Translations under genes and position numbers: made by a program
In this document: one piece after another, positions 8,670 to 17,713 of the stretch
How the letters are laid out: each line of letters begins with the position of its first letter
How positions within the stretch are numbered: the first letter of the stretch is position 1
DNA from: an uncultured Winogradskyella sp.
GTDB lineage: Bacteria > Bacteroidota > Bacteroidia > Flavobacteriales > Flavobacteriaceae
Direction: 5' to 3'
Length of the DNA stretch: 64,000 nucleotides
NCBI GenBank assembly: GCA_913055905.1
Contig: CAJXLB010000004.1
Location: forward strand, 62,001 to 126,000
Notes under the pieces: generated by a model
What the model was told of the DNA's origin: nothing
The model's input: only the letters and a program-made list of their open reading frames with translations
The model's database searches: none

Positions 8670-8835
8670 AACAGTTGTGTTAAATTTTTTTTAGACCCTG
8701 ACATCCAAAATAGTGTTTTAATCGTAAATATAATTAAATAGCTTCCATTGGAGCTTTTTAAGGTATTTTTTAGAATAATTTTTCTTCTTTTACAGGATTG
8801 ATTAATAGCATTTTCAAAAAGTTATTCTAATATAA

Positions 8836-8862
8836 AAAGTCGCATTTATTGCGGCTTTTTTT
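8836..8862 (-). terminator. Terminator of murB
   Basis: Stem AAAAAGTCGC/GCGGCTTTTT (one G-U pair), loop ATTTATT. Its edge touches the murB stop codon at 8861-8863. It is A/T-flanked on both sides and so could act in both directions. Confidence 0.8.
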
Positions 8863-9874
8863 ATATGATGTTTACTTCCGTTTCAATCCTAATATTAAAA
8901 ATGCGCAAAACGGTCTTTTGGATTAAAAGGGCCAGATTTAAAATGTCCGTACCTTTGGCATTCCCATAATTTACTAAAACCAGAGCTTGTTTGTTATGTA
9001 CGCCGTAGTCGCCTAATCGCTTCCCTTTAAAACCAGCCTTTTCAATGAGCCAGCCTGCGGGAACTTTAACTTTCGAGTCTGAAACTCTATAATATGGAAT
9101 GTCACTAAAATTATTTTGAAGTTTTTCCAGTTGCTCATTATCTATGATAGGATTTTTAAAAAAGCTTCCGCTATTGCCTATTTCTTTTGGGTCGGGTAAT
9201 TTGCTTTGCCTTATGGCGATAACGGCATTGGAAATATCCCTAATTTGAGGATTATCAATATGGTTTTTCTTTAGCTCGTCCTTAATGGCACCATAATCCA
9301 TATTGAGCTTATGGTCTGTTTTTGTTAGCCTAAATCGAACGCTTGTAATGATATATTGATTTTTAAGCTCATTTTTAAAGATAGATTCCCTGTAAGCAAA
9401 CTTACATTGGTCTTTATTAAAAATTCGTTCTTCTTGGGTTTTAATGTTAATAGCTTCACAGCTTACCATAATATCCTTTAGCTCTACACCATAAGCTCCA
9501 ATATTTTGAATTGGAGCGGTACCTACATTACCAGGTATAAGCGAAAGATTTTCTACACCGCCATAGTTATGTTTTATACACCACATTACAAAATGGTGCC
9601 AATTTTCACCTGCCTTGGCTTCAACAGTAACATGGGTGTCATCGCTATCGATGACCTCTATGCCTTTAATATCTATGTGTAAAACAAGGGCATCAACATC
9701 CTTAGTTAGTAACATATTACTGCCACCACCAAGAACAAATAAAGGATGTTTAGATTTTTTGGATAAAACCTGTTTTAATTCATCTTTACAGGTAATCCTG
9801 CAATATTCTTTTGCCTTAGCTTCAATGCCAAAGGTGTTCAAGTGACGCAGTGAAACATTTTGAAGTATCGTCAT
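8861..9874 (-). CDS. murB: UDP-N-acetylmuramate dehydrogenase
   Basis: 337 residues, the long type I (E. coli-like) form. MurB reduces UDP-GlcNAc-enolpyruvate to UDP-MurNAc with NADPH and FAD in cytoplasmic peptidoglycan precursor synthesis. Visible marks: the RHLNTFGI start, FAD-binding LGGGSNMLL, GNVGTAPIQNIGAYGVEL, and the catalytic-serine motif GNSGSFFKNP. Its ATG overlaps the stop of the upstream aminotransferase as TAATG, so the two are translated as a pair. Confidence 0.97.
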   Translation of the reverse strand: MTILQNVSLRHLNTFGIEAKAKEYCRITCKDELKQVLSKKSKHPLFVLGGGSNMLLTKDVDALVLHIDIKGIEVIDSDDTHVTVEAKAGENWHHFVMWCIKHNYGGVENLSLIPGNVGTAPIQNIGAYGVELKDIMVSCEAINIKTQEERIFNKDQCKFAYRESIFKNELKNQYIITSVRFRLTKTDHKLNMDYGAIKDELKKNHIDNPQIRDISNAVIAIRQSKLPDPKEIGNSGSFFKNPIIDNEQLEKLQNNFSDIPYYRVSDSKVKVPAGWLIEKAGFKGKRLGDYGVHNKQALVLVNYGNAKGTDILNLALLIQKTVLRIFNIRIETEVNII

Positions 9875-11064
9875 TAATCTTGGTATACTTTTAGAGCTTC
9901 TGCAATTACCTTGACAGCCGTTTTTAAGCTTTGTTCGTTCAGAACATACGCAATTCTTATTTGGTTCAATCCTACACCTGGGGTGGAATAAAAACCTGCT
10001 GCTGGTGCTACCATTACCGTGTTGTTTTCATAATCAAAGGATTCTAACAGCCAGCGTGCAAAATCATCGGCACTTTTAACAGGAAGCTCAGCTATACAGT
10101 AAAAGGCACCATTCGGTTTGGCAACTTTTACACCAGGGATTTTTCTTAATTCCTCAATAAGAACATCGCGTCTTTTTACGTATTCCTCCTTAACGTTGTC
10201 AAAGTAGCTCTGTGGAGTTTCAAGAGCGGCTTCAGCAGCAATTTGTGCCAATGTAGGAGGGCTAAGACGTGCCTGTGCAAACTTAAGGGCTGTTTGCATA
10301 ACGGCTTTATTTTTAGATACAAGGTAGCCTATACGTGCACCACACAAACTGTATCGTTTTGAAACGGAATCTACGACAATGGCATGCTCTTCCAGGCCTT
10401 GTTCCTGTAATATGGAATAATGGGAGATGCCATCGTAGACAAATTCGCGATAGACTTCATCAGCGATAAGAAAAAGGTCGTGTTTCTTTACGAGAGCCGC
10501 AAGTTGTTTTATTTCTTCTTTAGAATAAAGATATCCCGTTGGATTTCCTGGGTTACAAATTAAAATAGCCTTGGTCTTCGGTGTAATAAGCTTTTCGAAT
10601 TCAGCTATAGGTGGTAAGGCAAAGTTGTCTTCTATTTTGGATATTACAGGCACGATATTTACACCAGATGCGGTAGAAAACCCATTATAATTCGCGTAGA
10701 AAGGCTCAGGAATGATTATTTCATCATCTTCATCCATAATGCTTCCAAAGGCAAATAACAACGCCTCGCTACCTCCTGTGGTAACGATGATATCGTTATG
10801 TGTTACTTCGATATTATTTTTATGGTAGTAAAGTGCTATCTTTTTTCTGTAGTCCTCAGCACCTTCCGATCTTGAATAGGCTAGGACATCCAAGGAGTGA
10901 ATTTTTACCGCATCAAGTGCTACAGTAGGACTTTTAATATCGGGTTGTCCAATATTCAGATAATAGACCGTTTTCCCCTGTTTATTAGCTTCCTCTGCAT
11001 AAGGAACTAACTTTCTTATAGGAGACTCTGGCATTTTTAAACCTTTTTTTGAAATTGACGGCAT
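9874..11064 (-). CDS. Class I PLP-dependent aminotransferase (aspartate aminotransferase-like)
   Basis: 396 residues of fold-type I. The pyridoxal-phosphate lysine is Lys236 in VDSVSKRYS. NPGNPTGYL (171-179) and ADEVYREFVYD carry cofactor contacts, and an arginine in NQIRIAY near the C-terminus would bind the substrate carboxylate. It most resembles AspC/AlaA-like enzymes that move amino groups between aspartate, alanine or aromatic amino acids and 2-oxoglutarate; specificity cannot be fixed from sequence. It precedes murB with a one-base overlap. A perfect 18-base palindrome lies in its leader. Confidence 0.92.
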   Translation of the reverse strand: MPSISKKGLKMPESPIRKLVPYAEEANKQGKTVYYLNIGQPDIKSPTVALDAVKIHSLDVLAYSRSEGAEDYRKKIALYYHKNNIEVTHNDIIVTTGGSEALLFAFGSIMDEDDEIIIPEPFYANYNGFSTASGVNIVPVISKIEDNFALPPIAEFEKLITPKTKAILICNPGNPTGYLYSKEEIKQLAALVKKHDLFLIADEVYREFVYDGISHYSILQEQGLEEHAIVVDSVSKRYSLCGARIGYLVSKNKAVMQTALKFAQARLSPPTLAQIAAEAALETPQSYFDNVKEEYVKRRDVLIEELRKIPGVKVAKPNGAFYCIAELPVKSADDFARWLLESFDYENNTVMVAPAAGFYSTPGVGLNQIRIAYVLNEQSLKTAVKVIAEALKVYQD

Positions 11065-11123
11065 CTGTTTTAGGTTTCTGAGGTGATGTAATTCTTAAAG
11101 TTTCATTAAAAATGGAAGATGCG

Positions 11124-11141
11124 CTTAAGAGTACTCTTAAG
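11124..11141. promoter_or_regulatory. 18-bp perfect palindrome in a divergent promoter region
   Basis: CTTAAGAGTACTCTTAAG is its own reverse complement over all 18 bases. It lies between the divergent aminotransferase and protease genes, in the 105-base intergenic space. A palindrome without a loop suits a dimeric DNA-binding regulator better than an RNA hairpin. The regulator is unknown. Confidence 0.6.
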
Positions 11142-11160
11142 ATTTGTATCTTCTATAGTG

Positions 11161-11168
11161 CAAAAATA
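11161..11168 (-). promoter_or_regulatory. Promoter -7 element for aminotransferase-murB
   Basis: TATTTTTG on the minus strand, an exact TAnnTTTG match about 97 bases before the aminotransferase ATG. The palindrome at 11124-11141 would fall just after the transcription start, a position suited to repression. Confidence 0.55.
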
Positions 11169-11169
11169 A

Positions 11170-12522
11170 ATGAAATTGTATACGCGATATATTATCCTTT
11201 TATTTTTTATCATTAATTATGGTTTTGGGTTGGCTCAGGACAAGTTTTATTTTAACAAGCAGAAAAGCGATAAAATTGATTTTGAACTTATAGGAAACCT
11301 TATAATTATCCCTCTCGAAATTAACAATGTTCCGCTCTCTTTTGTGCTGGATACCGGAGTGAGCAAACCTATACTCTTTAATATTAAGGAAACCGATACC
11401 ATAGGATTAAAGAACATTGAAACTTTTTTTCTCTATGGTTTAGGCGGTAACGGAAAGTTAGAAGCGTTGAAATCAACAGGGAATGCCTTTAGATTTGGAG
11501 ACATAACCTTATTTAATAAGGATTTGTTTGTGGTTTATGATGAGGACATAAATTTCACCCCACGTTTAGGTATTTTGGTTCATGGCATCATTGGGTACGA
11601 CATTTTTAAAAACTTTATCATTGAGATTAATTACACCTCAAAATTTATTAGACTTCACAAGCCAGAAACCTTTAAGCCGAAGCGCAGCAGAAGATGGGTT
11701 ACACTCCCCTTGGAAATAAATAAAAAGAAACCCTATCTCAATGCCGAAGTAGTGCTTTCAGAAAATGGTAAAAAGGTTAAACTGCTTTTAGATACTGGAA
11801 GTAGTGATGCCATTTGGCTTTTTGAAGACCAAGAGCAGGGTATCACTCCTGATAAGGAATTAGTGTTTACAGATTACTTAGGGAAGGGTTTGAGCGGTTC
11901 CGTTTACGGCCAAAGATCAAAACTAAAAAAATTTAAAATAGGAGAATTTGAATTAGAGCGGGTAAATGTGGCTTTTCCCGATTCTGCCTCCGTTGATAAG
12001 ACAAAAATAGTAAAGGAAAGAAGTGGCTCGCTAGGAGGTGATATCCTTAAGCGGTTCAACTGTTTTATAGACTACACCAACTCAAAGATTTACCTTAAAA
12101 AGAATCGTTACTTTAAAGAGCCGTTCACGTATAACAATAGTGGTATTGTGATTGAGCATAACGGAATTATGTTTGTTAAGGAGGAAATTAATATTCCTGT
12201 AAAGGCTTACGGACGGTCCAGTGAAGGAGCGATTAGCATAAATCAGTATGTTAACTACATGACCACTGTTAAACCTGCCTATGAGATAGTCGAAGTTCGT
12301 AAGTCTTCAAATGCTTATGCCGTTGGCTTAAGAAAAGGAGATGTGCTTATTAGCGTAAACGGTAAAAAAGCCTACGAGTACAAGCTCTCAGACATTAATG
12401 AATTATTACACGGCACGACAGGCAAGACCCTTAAAATACAAGTGGACCGCTATGGTTTAAAAAAGTCCTTTAAGTTTGAATTAGACAATGTCTTTACAAA
12501 AAAGGAGCCCTCTGCAAAATAA
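11170..12522 (+). CDS. Secreted retropepsin-like aspartyl protease with PDZ domain
   Basis: 450 residues. A signal peptide ending near residue 22 (FGLAQ) is followed by two aspartyl-protease lobes, each with a D-T-G triad: LDTGVS at Asp61 and LDTGSS at Asp208. They are a tandem repeat of the retropepsin fold rather than a dimer of one. A PDZ domain occupies about 360-440 (AVGLRKGDVLISVNGKKAYE). The enzyme probably cuts or binds proteins in the periplasm or at the outer membrane; its substrate is unknown. It is a single-gene unit ended by the hairpin overlapping its stop. Confidence 0.87.
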   Translation: MKLYTRYIILLFFIINYGFGLAQDKFYFNKQKSDKIDFELIGNLIIIPLEINNVPLSFVLDTGVSKPILFNIKETDTIGLKNIETFFLYGLGGNGKLEALKSTGNAFRFGDITLFNKDLFVVYDEDINFTPRLGILVHGIIGYDIFKNFIIEINYTSKFIRLHKPETFKPKRSRRWVTLPLEINKKKPYLNAEVVLSENGKKVKLLLDTGSSDAIWLFEDQEQGITPDKELVFTDYLGKGLSGSVYGQRSKLKKFKIGEFELERVNVAFPDSASVDKTKIVKERSGSLGGDILKRFNCFIDYTNSKIYLKKNRYFKEPFTYNNSGIVIEHNGIMFVKEEINIPVKAYGRSSEGAISINQYVNYMTTVKPAYEIVEVRKSSNAYAVGLRKGDVLISVNGKKAYEYKLSDINELLHGTTGKTLKIQVDRYGLKKSFKFELDNVFTKKEPSAK

Positions 12523-12536
12523 AGGGCTCCATATTT
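12504..12536. terminator. Terminator between the protease and the DUF1573 gene
   Basis: Perfect 8-bp stem GGAGCCCT/AGGGCTCC with an 11-base loop that contains the protease stop codon. T-rich sequence follows on the plus strand, and a run of Ts on the minus strand, so it can serve both convergent genes. Confidence 0.8.
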
Positions 12537-12566
12537 TATTTCAATAGTATGTTTGTTTGTGTAGAG

Positions 12567-13007
12567 TTATTGCTCAATCATACTTTTTGATTTTTTCTCC
12601 AAGACGCTTGTTTTATTTGGGTCTACCACCAAGCCTTTAATTTTTAAAGCTACGGTAGGTGTGTCTGCATTAGAGAAAACAGTAATTGTTTTTCTTATTG
12701 GATTGACACGATTAGTGTCATACTTTACCTGAATTTCACCAGTTTCACCAGGCATAATAGGACCTTCTGGCTTTTTAGGAACTGTACATCCACATGTGGA
12801 TTTCACGTTAGAGATAACCAAAGGGGCGTTTCCAGTATTTGTAAATTCAAATACACGCACGCCGTCGGCACCTTTTTCAATGGTTCCGTAATCAATGACC
12901 TTGGTCTTAAATTCTATTTTAGCTACTTTCTCTTGTGCATAAACCCCAATAGATAAAAGGCTTACAAATAATACTGCTATTAAATTTTTCATCATGATAA
13001 ATTTCAT
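12567..13007 (-). CDS. Secreted DUF1573 domain protein
   Basis: 146 residues: signal peptide (about 1-24, ending GVYAQ) then one DUF1573 domain (about 28-135), an immunoglobulin-like beta sandwich abundant in Bacteroidetes. Typical parts are DYGTIEKGADGVRVFEFTN, SNVKSTCGCTVPKKPEGPI and a G-E-I-Q-V-K-Y-D strand. It is probably a periplasmic or surface structural protein; no enzymatic motif is visible. Two further ATG codons (12995, 12992) would also give a usable signal peptide, so the start is not fixed. Confidence 0.85.
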   Translation of the reverse strand: MKFIMMKNLIAVLFVSLLSIGVYAQEKVAKIEFKTKVIDYGTIEKGADGVRVFEFTNTGNAPLVISNVKSTCGCTVPKKPEGPIMPGETGEIQVKYDTNRVNPIRKTITVFSNADTPTVALKIKGLVVDPNKTSVLEKKSKSMIEQ

Positions 13008-13142
13008 ATTACAATGTTAAAACTACTTACTTTTTCTATGCCATCAAAATTAATTAGACGTATGGTACATTATTTAACATCGCTGCACCTAATAAAAATA
13101 CGTTTCATTAGTGATTTAGTTTCTCAAAAAGAGAAATATAAG

Positions 13143-13150
13143 TACTTTTG
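13143..13150 (+). promoter_or_regulatory. Promoter -7 element of valS
   Basis: TACTTTTG, an exact TAnnTTTG match 30 bases before the valS ATG. The rest of the 173-base gap to the DUF1573 gene shows nothing else I can name. Confidence 0.6.
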
Positions 13151-13180
13151 TCATCCATTTAGCAAAAATAATACCAAAAT

Positions 13181-15817
13181 ATGGAAATCCCGTCCAAATA
13201 TAAGGCTCAGACTGTAGAAGGCAAATGGTACAAATACTGGATGGACAACGGCTATTTTTATTCCAAACCAGATGATAGGGAGCCCTATACAATTGTAATT
13301 CCTCCACCAAATGTTACAGGAGTTTTGCATATGGGCCACATGTTAAATAATACCATTCAAGATGTGTTGGTAAGACGTGCGCGTCTATTGGGCAAGAATG
13401 CATGTTGGGTTCCTGGAACGGATCATGCGTCTATCGCAACAGAAGCTAAGGTAGTTGCTAAACTAAAGGAGGAGGGGATCCATAAAAATGATTTGTCTCG
13501 AGAAGAGTTTTTAGAGCATGCCTGGGCTTGGAAGGAAGAATATGGAGGCGTTATTTTAGATCAGCTTAAAAAACTTGGATGTTCTTGCGATTGGAATAGA
13601 ACAAAATTTACTTTGGATGACGATATGTCAGAATCGGTAATCAAGGTGTTTGTGGATTTATACAAGAAAGGTCTGATTTACCGTGGCTACAGAATGGTCA
13701 ATTGGGATCCAGAGGCTAAAACCACACTTTCAGATGAAGAAGTAGAATATGTTGAGAAGCAAGGAAAACTCTATTATATCAATTACAAGATTGAAGGTTC
13801 TGATGATGTTTTGACCATCGCAACCACAAGACCGGAAACATTATTGGGCGATACAGCCATTTGTATCAATCCAAATGATGAGAGACATACAAATCTTAAG
13901 GGTAAAAAAGCAATAGTGCCTGTTTGCAATAGGGTAGTACCAATTATTGAAGATGACTATGTAGATTTAGAATTTGGAACCGGATGTCTTAAGGTCACTC
14001 CTGCACATGATGAAAATGATAAGCAATTAGGTGATAAGTACGATTTAGAAGTAATAGATATTTTTAATGACGACGCTACACTCAATTCGTATGGACTGCA
14101 CTATGAGGGTAAAGACCGATTTCAGGTACGAAAAGAAATAGTTAAGGAATTAGAGGAGTTGGGTGCCCTGTTAAAAGTTGAAGACTATACCAATAGAGTA
14201 GGGATTTCTGAGCGCACCAAGGCCATTATTGAACCTAGACTTAGCGATCAATGGTTCCTTAAAATGGAAGATTTGGTTAAGCCGGCCATTGCCGCAGTTT
14301 TAGAAACAGGAGCAATTAAATTGTTTCCAAAAAAGTTTGAGAATACCTATCGGCATTGGATGGAAAACATACGCGACTGGAATATTTCCCGTCAGTTGGT
14401 TTGGGGTCAACGAATTCCAGCCTACTATTATGGCGATGCCAAAGAGGATTTTGTAGTTGCCGAAACTACTGCAGAAGCCCTCGAGAAGGCCAAAGAAGCA
14501 ACATCAAATCAAAATTTGAAATTGTCTGATTTAAGGCAAGAGTCAGACGTTCTAGATACTTGGTTTTCATCTTGGCTGTGGCCAATCAGTGTTTTCGATG
14601 GTATAAGAAATCCAGAGAACAAGGAAATAAATTATTACTATCCCACAAACGACTTGGTTACCGGTCCGGATATTCTATTTTTTTGGGTAGCTCGGATGAT
14701 TATTGCTGGTTACGAATTCAGGGATGAAAAGCCTTTTGAAAATGTTTATCTCACAGGTTTGGTTAGAGATAAGCAACGTCGTAAAATGTCTAAATCCCTT
14801 GGTAATTCACCAGACGCGCTAAAACTTATAGATGATTATGGAGCTGATGGCGTTAGGGTAGGGCTTTTATTAAGTTCGGCCGCAGGAAACGATTTGTTGT
14901 TTGACGAAGCACTTTGCCAACAAGGAAAGCAGTTTGCCAACAAAATATGGAACGCCTTTAGATTGGTTAATGGATGGGAAGTTGATGACGCTTTAAAGCA
15001 ACCTCAAAGCAGTAAGATAGCGCTAGAATGGTTTTCGTCTAAATTTCAAGCTGTCCTTGAAGACATAGAGGACCATTTTTCCAAATATAGACTGAGCGAT
15101 GCCTTAATGGCTATTTATAAGTTGGTCTGGGATGATTTTGCTTCTTGGTTATTGGAGATTGTAAAGCCTGGCTATCAGCAACCCATCGACCGCAAAACGA
15201 TGGCAGATTTGAGACTGCTGTTTGAAGATGTTTTAAAGTTGTTACATCCTTTTATGCCATTTATTACAGAAGAAATATGGCAATATATGGATGTTCGAAA
15301 ATCTAATGAGGCTTTAATAATAAGCACATGGCCAAAGAGTAGACCAAAACAGTTGGATTTAATCGCTGGTTTTGATTTTGCCGCTGAGGTTGTATCAGGC
15401 ATCAGAACCATTCGAAAAGAAAAGAATATTTCATTTAAGGAAGCGCTAGACCTAAAGGTTGTGAATACAGAAAATGTACCATCAACCTTCGATGAGGTTA
15501 TTTGTAAGCTTGGAAATGTAAATGATTTGGAATATATCACCGATGCCGTAGAAGGAGCTTTAACTTTTAGGGTAAAAGCCAATGAATATTATATTCCTAT
15601 GGCGGGAAATATTGATGTAGAGGCAGAAATAACTAAATTAAAAGAAGAACTAAGTTATACGGAAGGATTTTTAAATGCTGTTCGCAAAAAACTTTCGAAC
15701 GAGCGATTTGTGAATAATGCTCCTGAAAAGGTTGTAGCCATTGAGAAAAAGAAGGAGGCCGATGCGCTGGCTAAAATCGAAACGCTAAAGAGCAGTTTAG
15801 AAAGCCTTAAGAATTAA
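13181..15817 (+). CDS. valS: Valine--tRNA ligase
   Basis: 878 residues. This class I synthetase attaches valine to tRNA-Val and edits threonine mischarging. The HIGH motif is HMGH (50-53, in [14 protein letters not shown]) and KMSKS is intact at 535-539. Between them lies the editing domain (about 200-330, with [12 protein letters not shown]). An anticodon-binding helical domain and a C-terminal coiled-coil arm of ValS (about 810-878, rich in K and E) complete the protein. It is monocistronic with its own promoter. Confidence 0.98.
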   Translation: MEIPSKYKAQTVEGKWYKYWMDNGYFYSKPDDREPYTIVIPPPNVTGVLHMGHMLNNTIQDVLVRRARLLGKNACWVPGTDHASIATEAKVVAKLKEEGIHKNDLSREEFLEHAWAWKEEYGGVILDQLKKLGCSCDWNRTKFTLDDDMSESVIKVFVDLYKKGLIYRGYRMVNWDPEAKTTLSDEEVEYVEKQGKLYYINYKIEGSDDVLTIATTRPETLLGDTAICINPNDERHTNLKGKKAIVPVCNRVVPIIEDDYVDLEFGTGCLKVTPAHDENDKQLGDKYDLEVIDIFNDDATLNSYGLHYEGKDRFQVRKEIVKELEELGALLKVEDYTNRVGISERTKAIIEPRLSDQWFLKMEDLVKPAIAAVLETGAIKLFPKKFENTYRHWMENIRDWNISRQLVWGQRIPAYYYGDAKEDFVVAETTAEALEKAKEATSNQNLKLSDLRQESDVLDTWFSSWLWPISVFDGIRNPENKEINYYYPTNDLVTGPDILFFWVARMIIAGYEFRDEKPFENVYLTGLVRDKQRRKMSKSLGNSPDALKLIDDYGADGVRVGLLLSSAAGNDLLFDEALCQQGKQFANKIWNAFRLVNGWEVDDALKQPQSSKIALEWFSSKFQAVLEDIEDHFSKYRLSDALMAIYKLVWDDFASWLLEIVKPGYQQPIDRKTMADLRLLFEDVLKLLHPFMPFITEEIWQYMDVRKSNEALIISTWPKSRPKQLDLIAGFDFAAEVVSGIRTIRKEKNISFKEALDLKVVNTENVPSTFDEVICKLGNVNDLEYITDAVEGALTFRVKANEYYIPMAGNIDVEAEITKLKEELSYTEGFLNAVRKKLSNERFVNNAPEKVVAIEKKKEADALAKIETLKSSLESLKN

Positions 15818-15931
15818 AAAAAACAACTTGTAAGAGAAGAAAATATAGTAACAATCAAATTTTTATTAACCATAAATTTCATTTATACATATCATAAAAA
15901 ACATATATAAAATTATATGAAAAATGATATG

Positions 15932-15939
15932 CATCTTTG
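15932..15939 (+). promoter_or_regulatory. Promoter -7 element of icd
   Basis: CATCTTTG matches TAnnTTTG at 7 of 8 positions and is followed by TAATTG, as in other promoters here. Transcription would start near 15944, which excludes the upstream in-frame ATG at 15924 and supports the start at 15960. Confidence 0.5.
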
Positions 15940-15959
15940 TAATTGTAAACAACAACCCT

Positions 15960-17396
15960 ATGACAAAAATCACAGTAGCGAAGGGCGATGGTATCGGCCC
16001 AGAAATTATGGATGCCACATTACGTATTTTAGAAGCAGCTGGAGCACAATTAGACATCGACGAGATTGAAGTTGGAGAAAAAGTCTATTTAGCTGGTAAT
16101 ACCGCAGGTATATCTGATGAAGCCTGGGAAACTATTAGACGTAACAAAATTTTCCTCAAAGCACCGATCACAACACCTCAAGGTGGAGGTTACAAAAGTT
16201 TAAATGTAACCACACGTAAGACCTTAGGGCTTTTTGCCAATGTAAGACCTTGTAAAAGTTTGCACCCTTACATAGCTACAAAGCACCCAGAAATGGATGT
16301 AGTTATTGTAAGAGAAAACGAAGAGGATTTATATGCAGGTATTGAGCACCAACAAACAGATGAGGTTGTTCAGTGTTTAAAATTAATAAGCCGACCAGGT
16401 TGTGAAAAAATAATCACTTATGCCTTCGAGTATGCAAAGAAGTTTGGCAGAAAGAAAGTAACCTGCTTCACTAAGGATAACATTATGAAGCAAACGGATG
16501 GTTTGTTCCATAAAGTATTTGATGAAATTGCAGCTAAATATCCAGACATTGAGAATGAGCATTGGATTGTTGATATAGGAGCGGCAAAATTGGCAGATTC
16601 ACCAGAAGTATTTGATGTTATCGTAATGCCTAACCTCTACGGAGATGTCCTTTCAGACGTAGCAGCACAGATAACAGGTTCTGTAGGTTTGGCAGGATCG
16701 TCTAACATAGGCCATGATCATGCCATGTTCGAAGCTATTCACGGTTCAGCTCCAAGAAGAGCAGGCCAGAATATGGCGAACCCTTCTGGTTTAATTCAAG
16801 GTGCTATTTTAATGTTACAGCATATTGGTCAATCAGATATTGCGGCTAAAGTTCAGAATGCATGGTTAAAAACCATGGAAGACGGTATCCATACTTACGA
16901 TGTATACGATGAGAAAGTAAGTACCCAAAAAGTAGGTACCAAGGAATTTGCAGATGCTGTAATTTCTAACCTAGGGCAGGTGCCAAAGCATCTTAAAAAG
17001 GTTGAATTCGAAAATACAGGAGCTATTGAAATTCCGAAACATACACGAAGACCAAGAGCAGAGAAGGTGCTGGTTGGTGTAGACGTATTTGTGGACTGGG
17101 AAGGTACAGACCCAGATGTGATTGGAGAAAAACTCCAAAAAATGAATACCGACGTGTTACACCTCACTATGATTACCAATAGAGGTGTAAAAGTTTGGCC
17201 TAATGGTTTTGACGAGACTTTCTGTACGGACCATTGGCGTTGTCGCTTTAGTGCAAAGGATGGAAAAGCACCAACTAAGGCTGATATCATTGAGGTATTA
17301 ACAAAGGCTGAGGAGAACGGAATCGATGCCATCAAAACAGAAAACCTATATACGTTTGATGGCGTGAGAGGTTACTCTCTTGGTCAAGGTCAATAG
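15960..17396 (+). CDS. icd: Isocitrate dehydrogenase, long Thermus-like form
   Basis: 478 residues from the ATG at 15960 (MTKITVAKGDGIGPEIM). It oxidises isocitrate to 2-oxoglutarate in the citric acid cycle. The isocitrate/isopropylmalate dehydrogenase core covers about 1-335: GDGIGPE, substrate arginines in the VRENEEDLYAGIEH region, metal-binding NLYGDVLSDVAAQ, and IHGSAPRRAGQ for cofactor binding. A C-terminal extra domain of about 140 residues, as in the Thermus enzyme, follows. An ATG 36 bases upstream is in frame but lies within the predicted promoter and adds a hydrophobic tail unlike the family start. Confidence 0.94.
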   Translation: MTKITVAKGDGIGPEIMDATLRILEAAGAQLDIDEIEVGEKVYLAGNTAGISDEAWETIRRNKIFLKAPITTPQGGGYKSLNVTTRKTLGLFANVRPCKSLHPYIATKHPEMDVVIVRENEEDLYAGIEHQQTDEVVQCLKLISRPGCEKIITYAFEYAKKFGRKKVTCFTKDNIMKQTDGLFHKVFDEIAAKYPDIENEHWIVDIGAAKLADSPEVFDVIVMPNLYGDVLSDVAAQITGSVGLAGSSNIGHDHAMFEAIHGSAPRRAGQNMANPSGLIQGAILMLQHIGQSDIAAKVQNAWLKTMEDGIHTYDVYDEKVSTQKVGTKEFADAVISNLGQVPKHLKKVEFENTGAIEIPKHTRRPRAEKVLVGVDVFVDWEGTDPDVIGEKLQKMNTDVLHLTMITNRGVKVWPNGFDETFCTDHWRCRFSAKDGKAPTKADIIEVLTKAEENGIDAIKTENLYTFDGVRGYSLGQGQ

Positions 17397-17417
17397 GCCT
17401 TAGACAGATTGAAATAC

Positions 17418-17470
17418 ATTTACATCCCAAGTGTTTGGGTTAGTTAAGTAGTTACGCTTGGGATGTAAAT
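17418..17470. repeat. Perfect 14-bp hairpin between icd and a small membrane protein gene
   Basis: ATTTACATCCCAAG (17418-17431) and its exact reverse complement CTTGGGATGTAAAT (17457-17470) enclose a 25-base loop. No T-run follows on either strand, so it is not a standard intrinsic terminator. It ends 16 bases before the next ATG, where an RNA hairpin could shape translation or protect the end of the icd mRNA. Confidence 0.7.
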
Positions 17471-17486
17471 AAAATATAAAGACACC

Positions 17487-17696
17487 ATGATAGTGGTAGA
17501 CGCAGGATTGGTAAATTTTTTCATAGGTTGTTACATACTAATTATCCTGCTGCTGTGTATCGTTGTGCTTAGATCACAGATAAATCGTAAAGATAAAGTA
17601 ATTTGGTTAGTATTATTACTGTGTTTGCCCGTCTTTGGTGTCTTTTTTTATCTTATTGCGAGCACCTTTGGCGCCACTAAAGTATTTTCAAAATAA
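17487..17696 (+). CDS. Small PLDc_N-type membrane protein
   Basis: 69 residues with two membrane helices (about 8-28 and 38-62). The segment DKVIWLVLLLCLPVFGVFFY is typical of the PLDc_N domain, otherwise found at the N-terminus of cardiolipin synthases; here it stands alone without a phospholipase D domain. Function unknown; short stand-alone PLDc_N proteins are frequent in Bacteroidetes. It lies 90 bases after icd, behind a perfect hairpin. Confidence 0.75.
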   Translation: MIVVDAGLVNFFIGCYILIILLLCIVVLRSQINRKDKVIWLVLLLCLPVFGVFFYLIASTFGATKVFSK

Positions 17697-17713
17697 AGGA
17701 GAAATCACTCTTA

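Noticed and set aside
15924-15959. Upstream in-frame ATG of icd
   Set aside because: It lies before the predicted promoter box and would add a hydrophobic tail unlike other isocitrate dehydrogenases.
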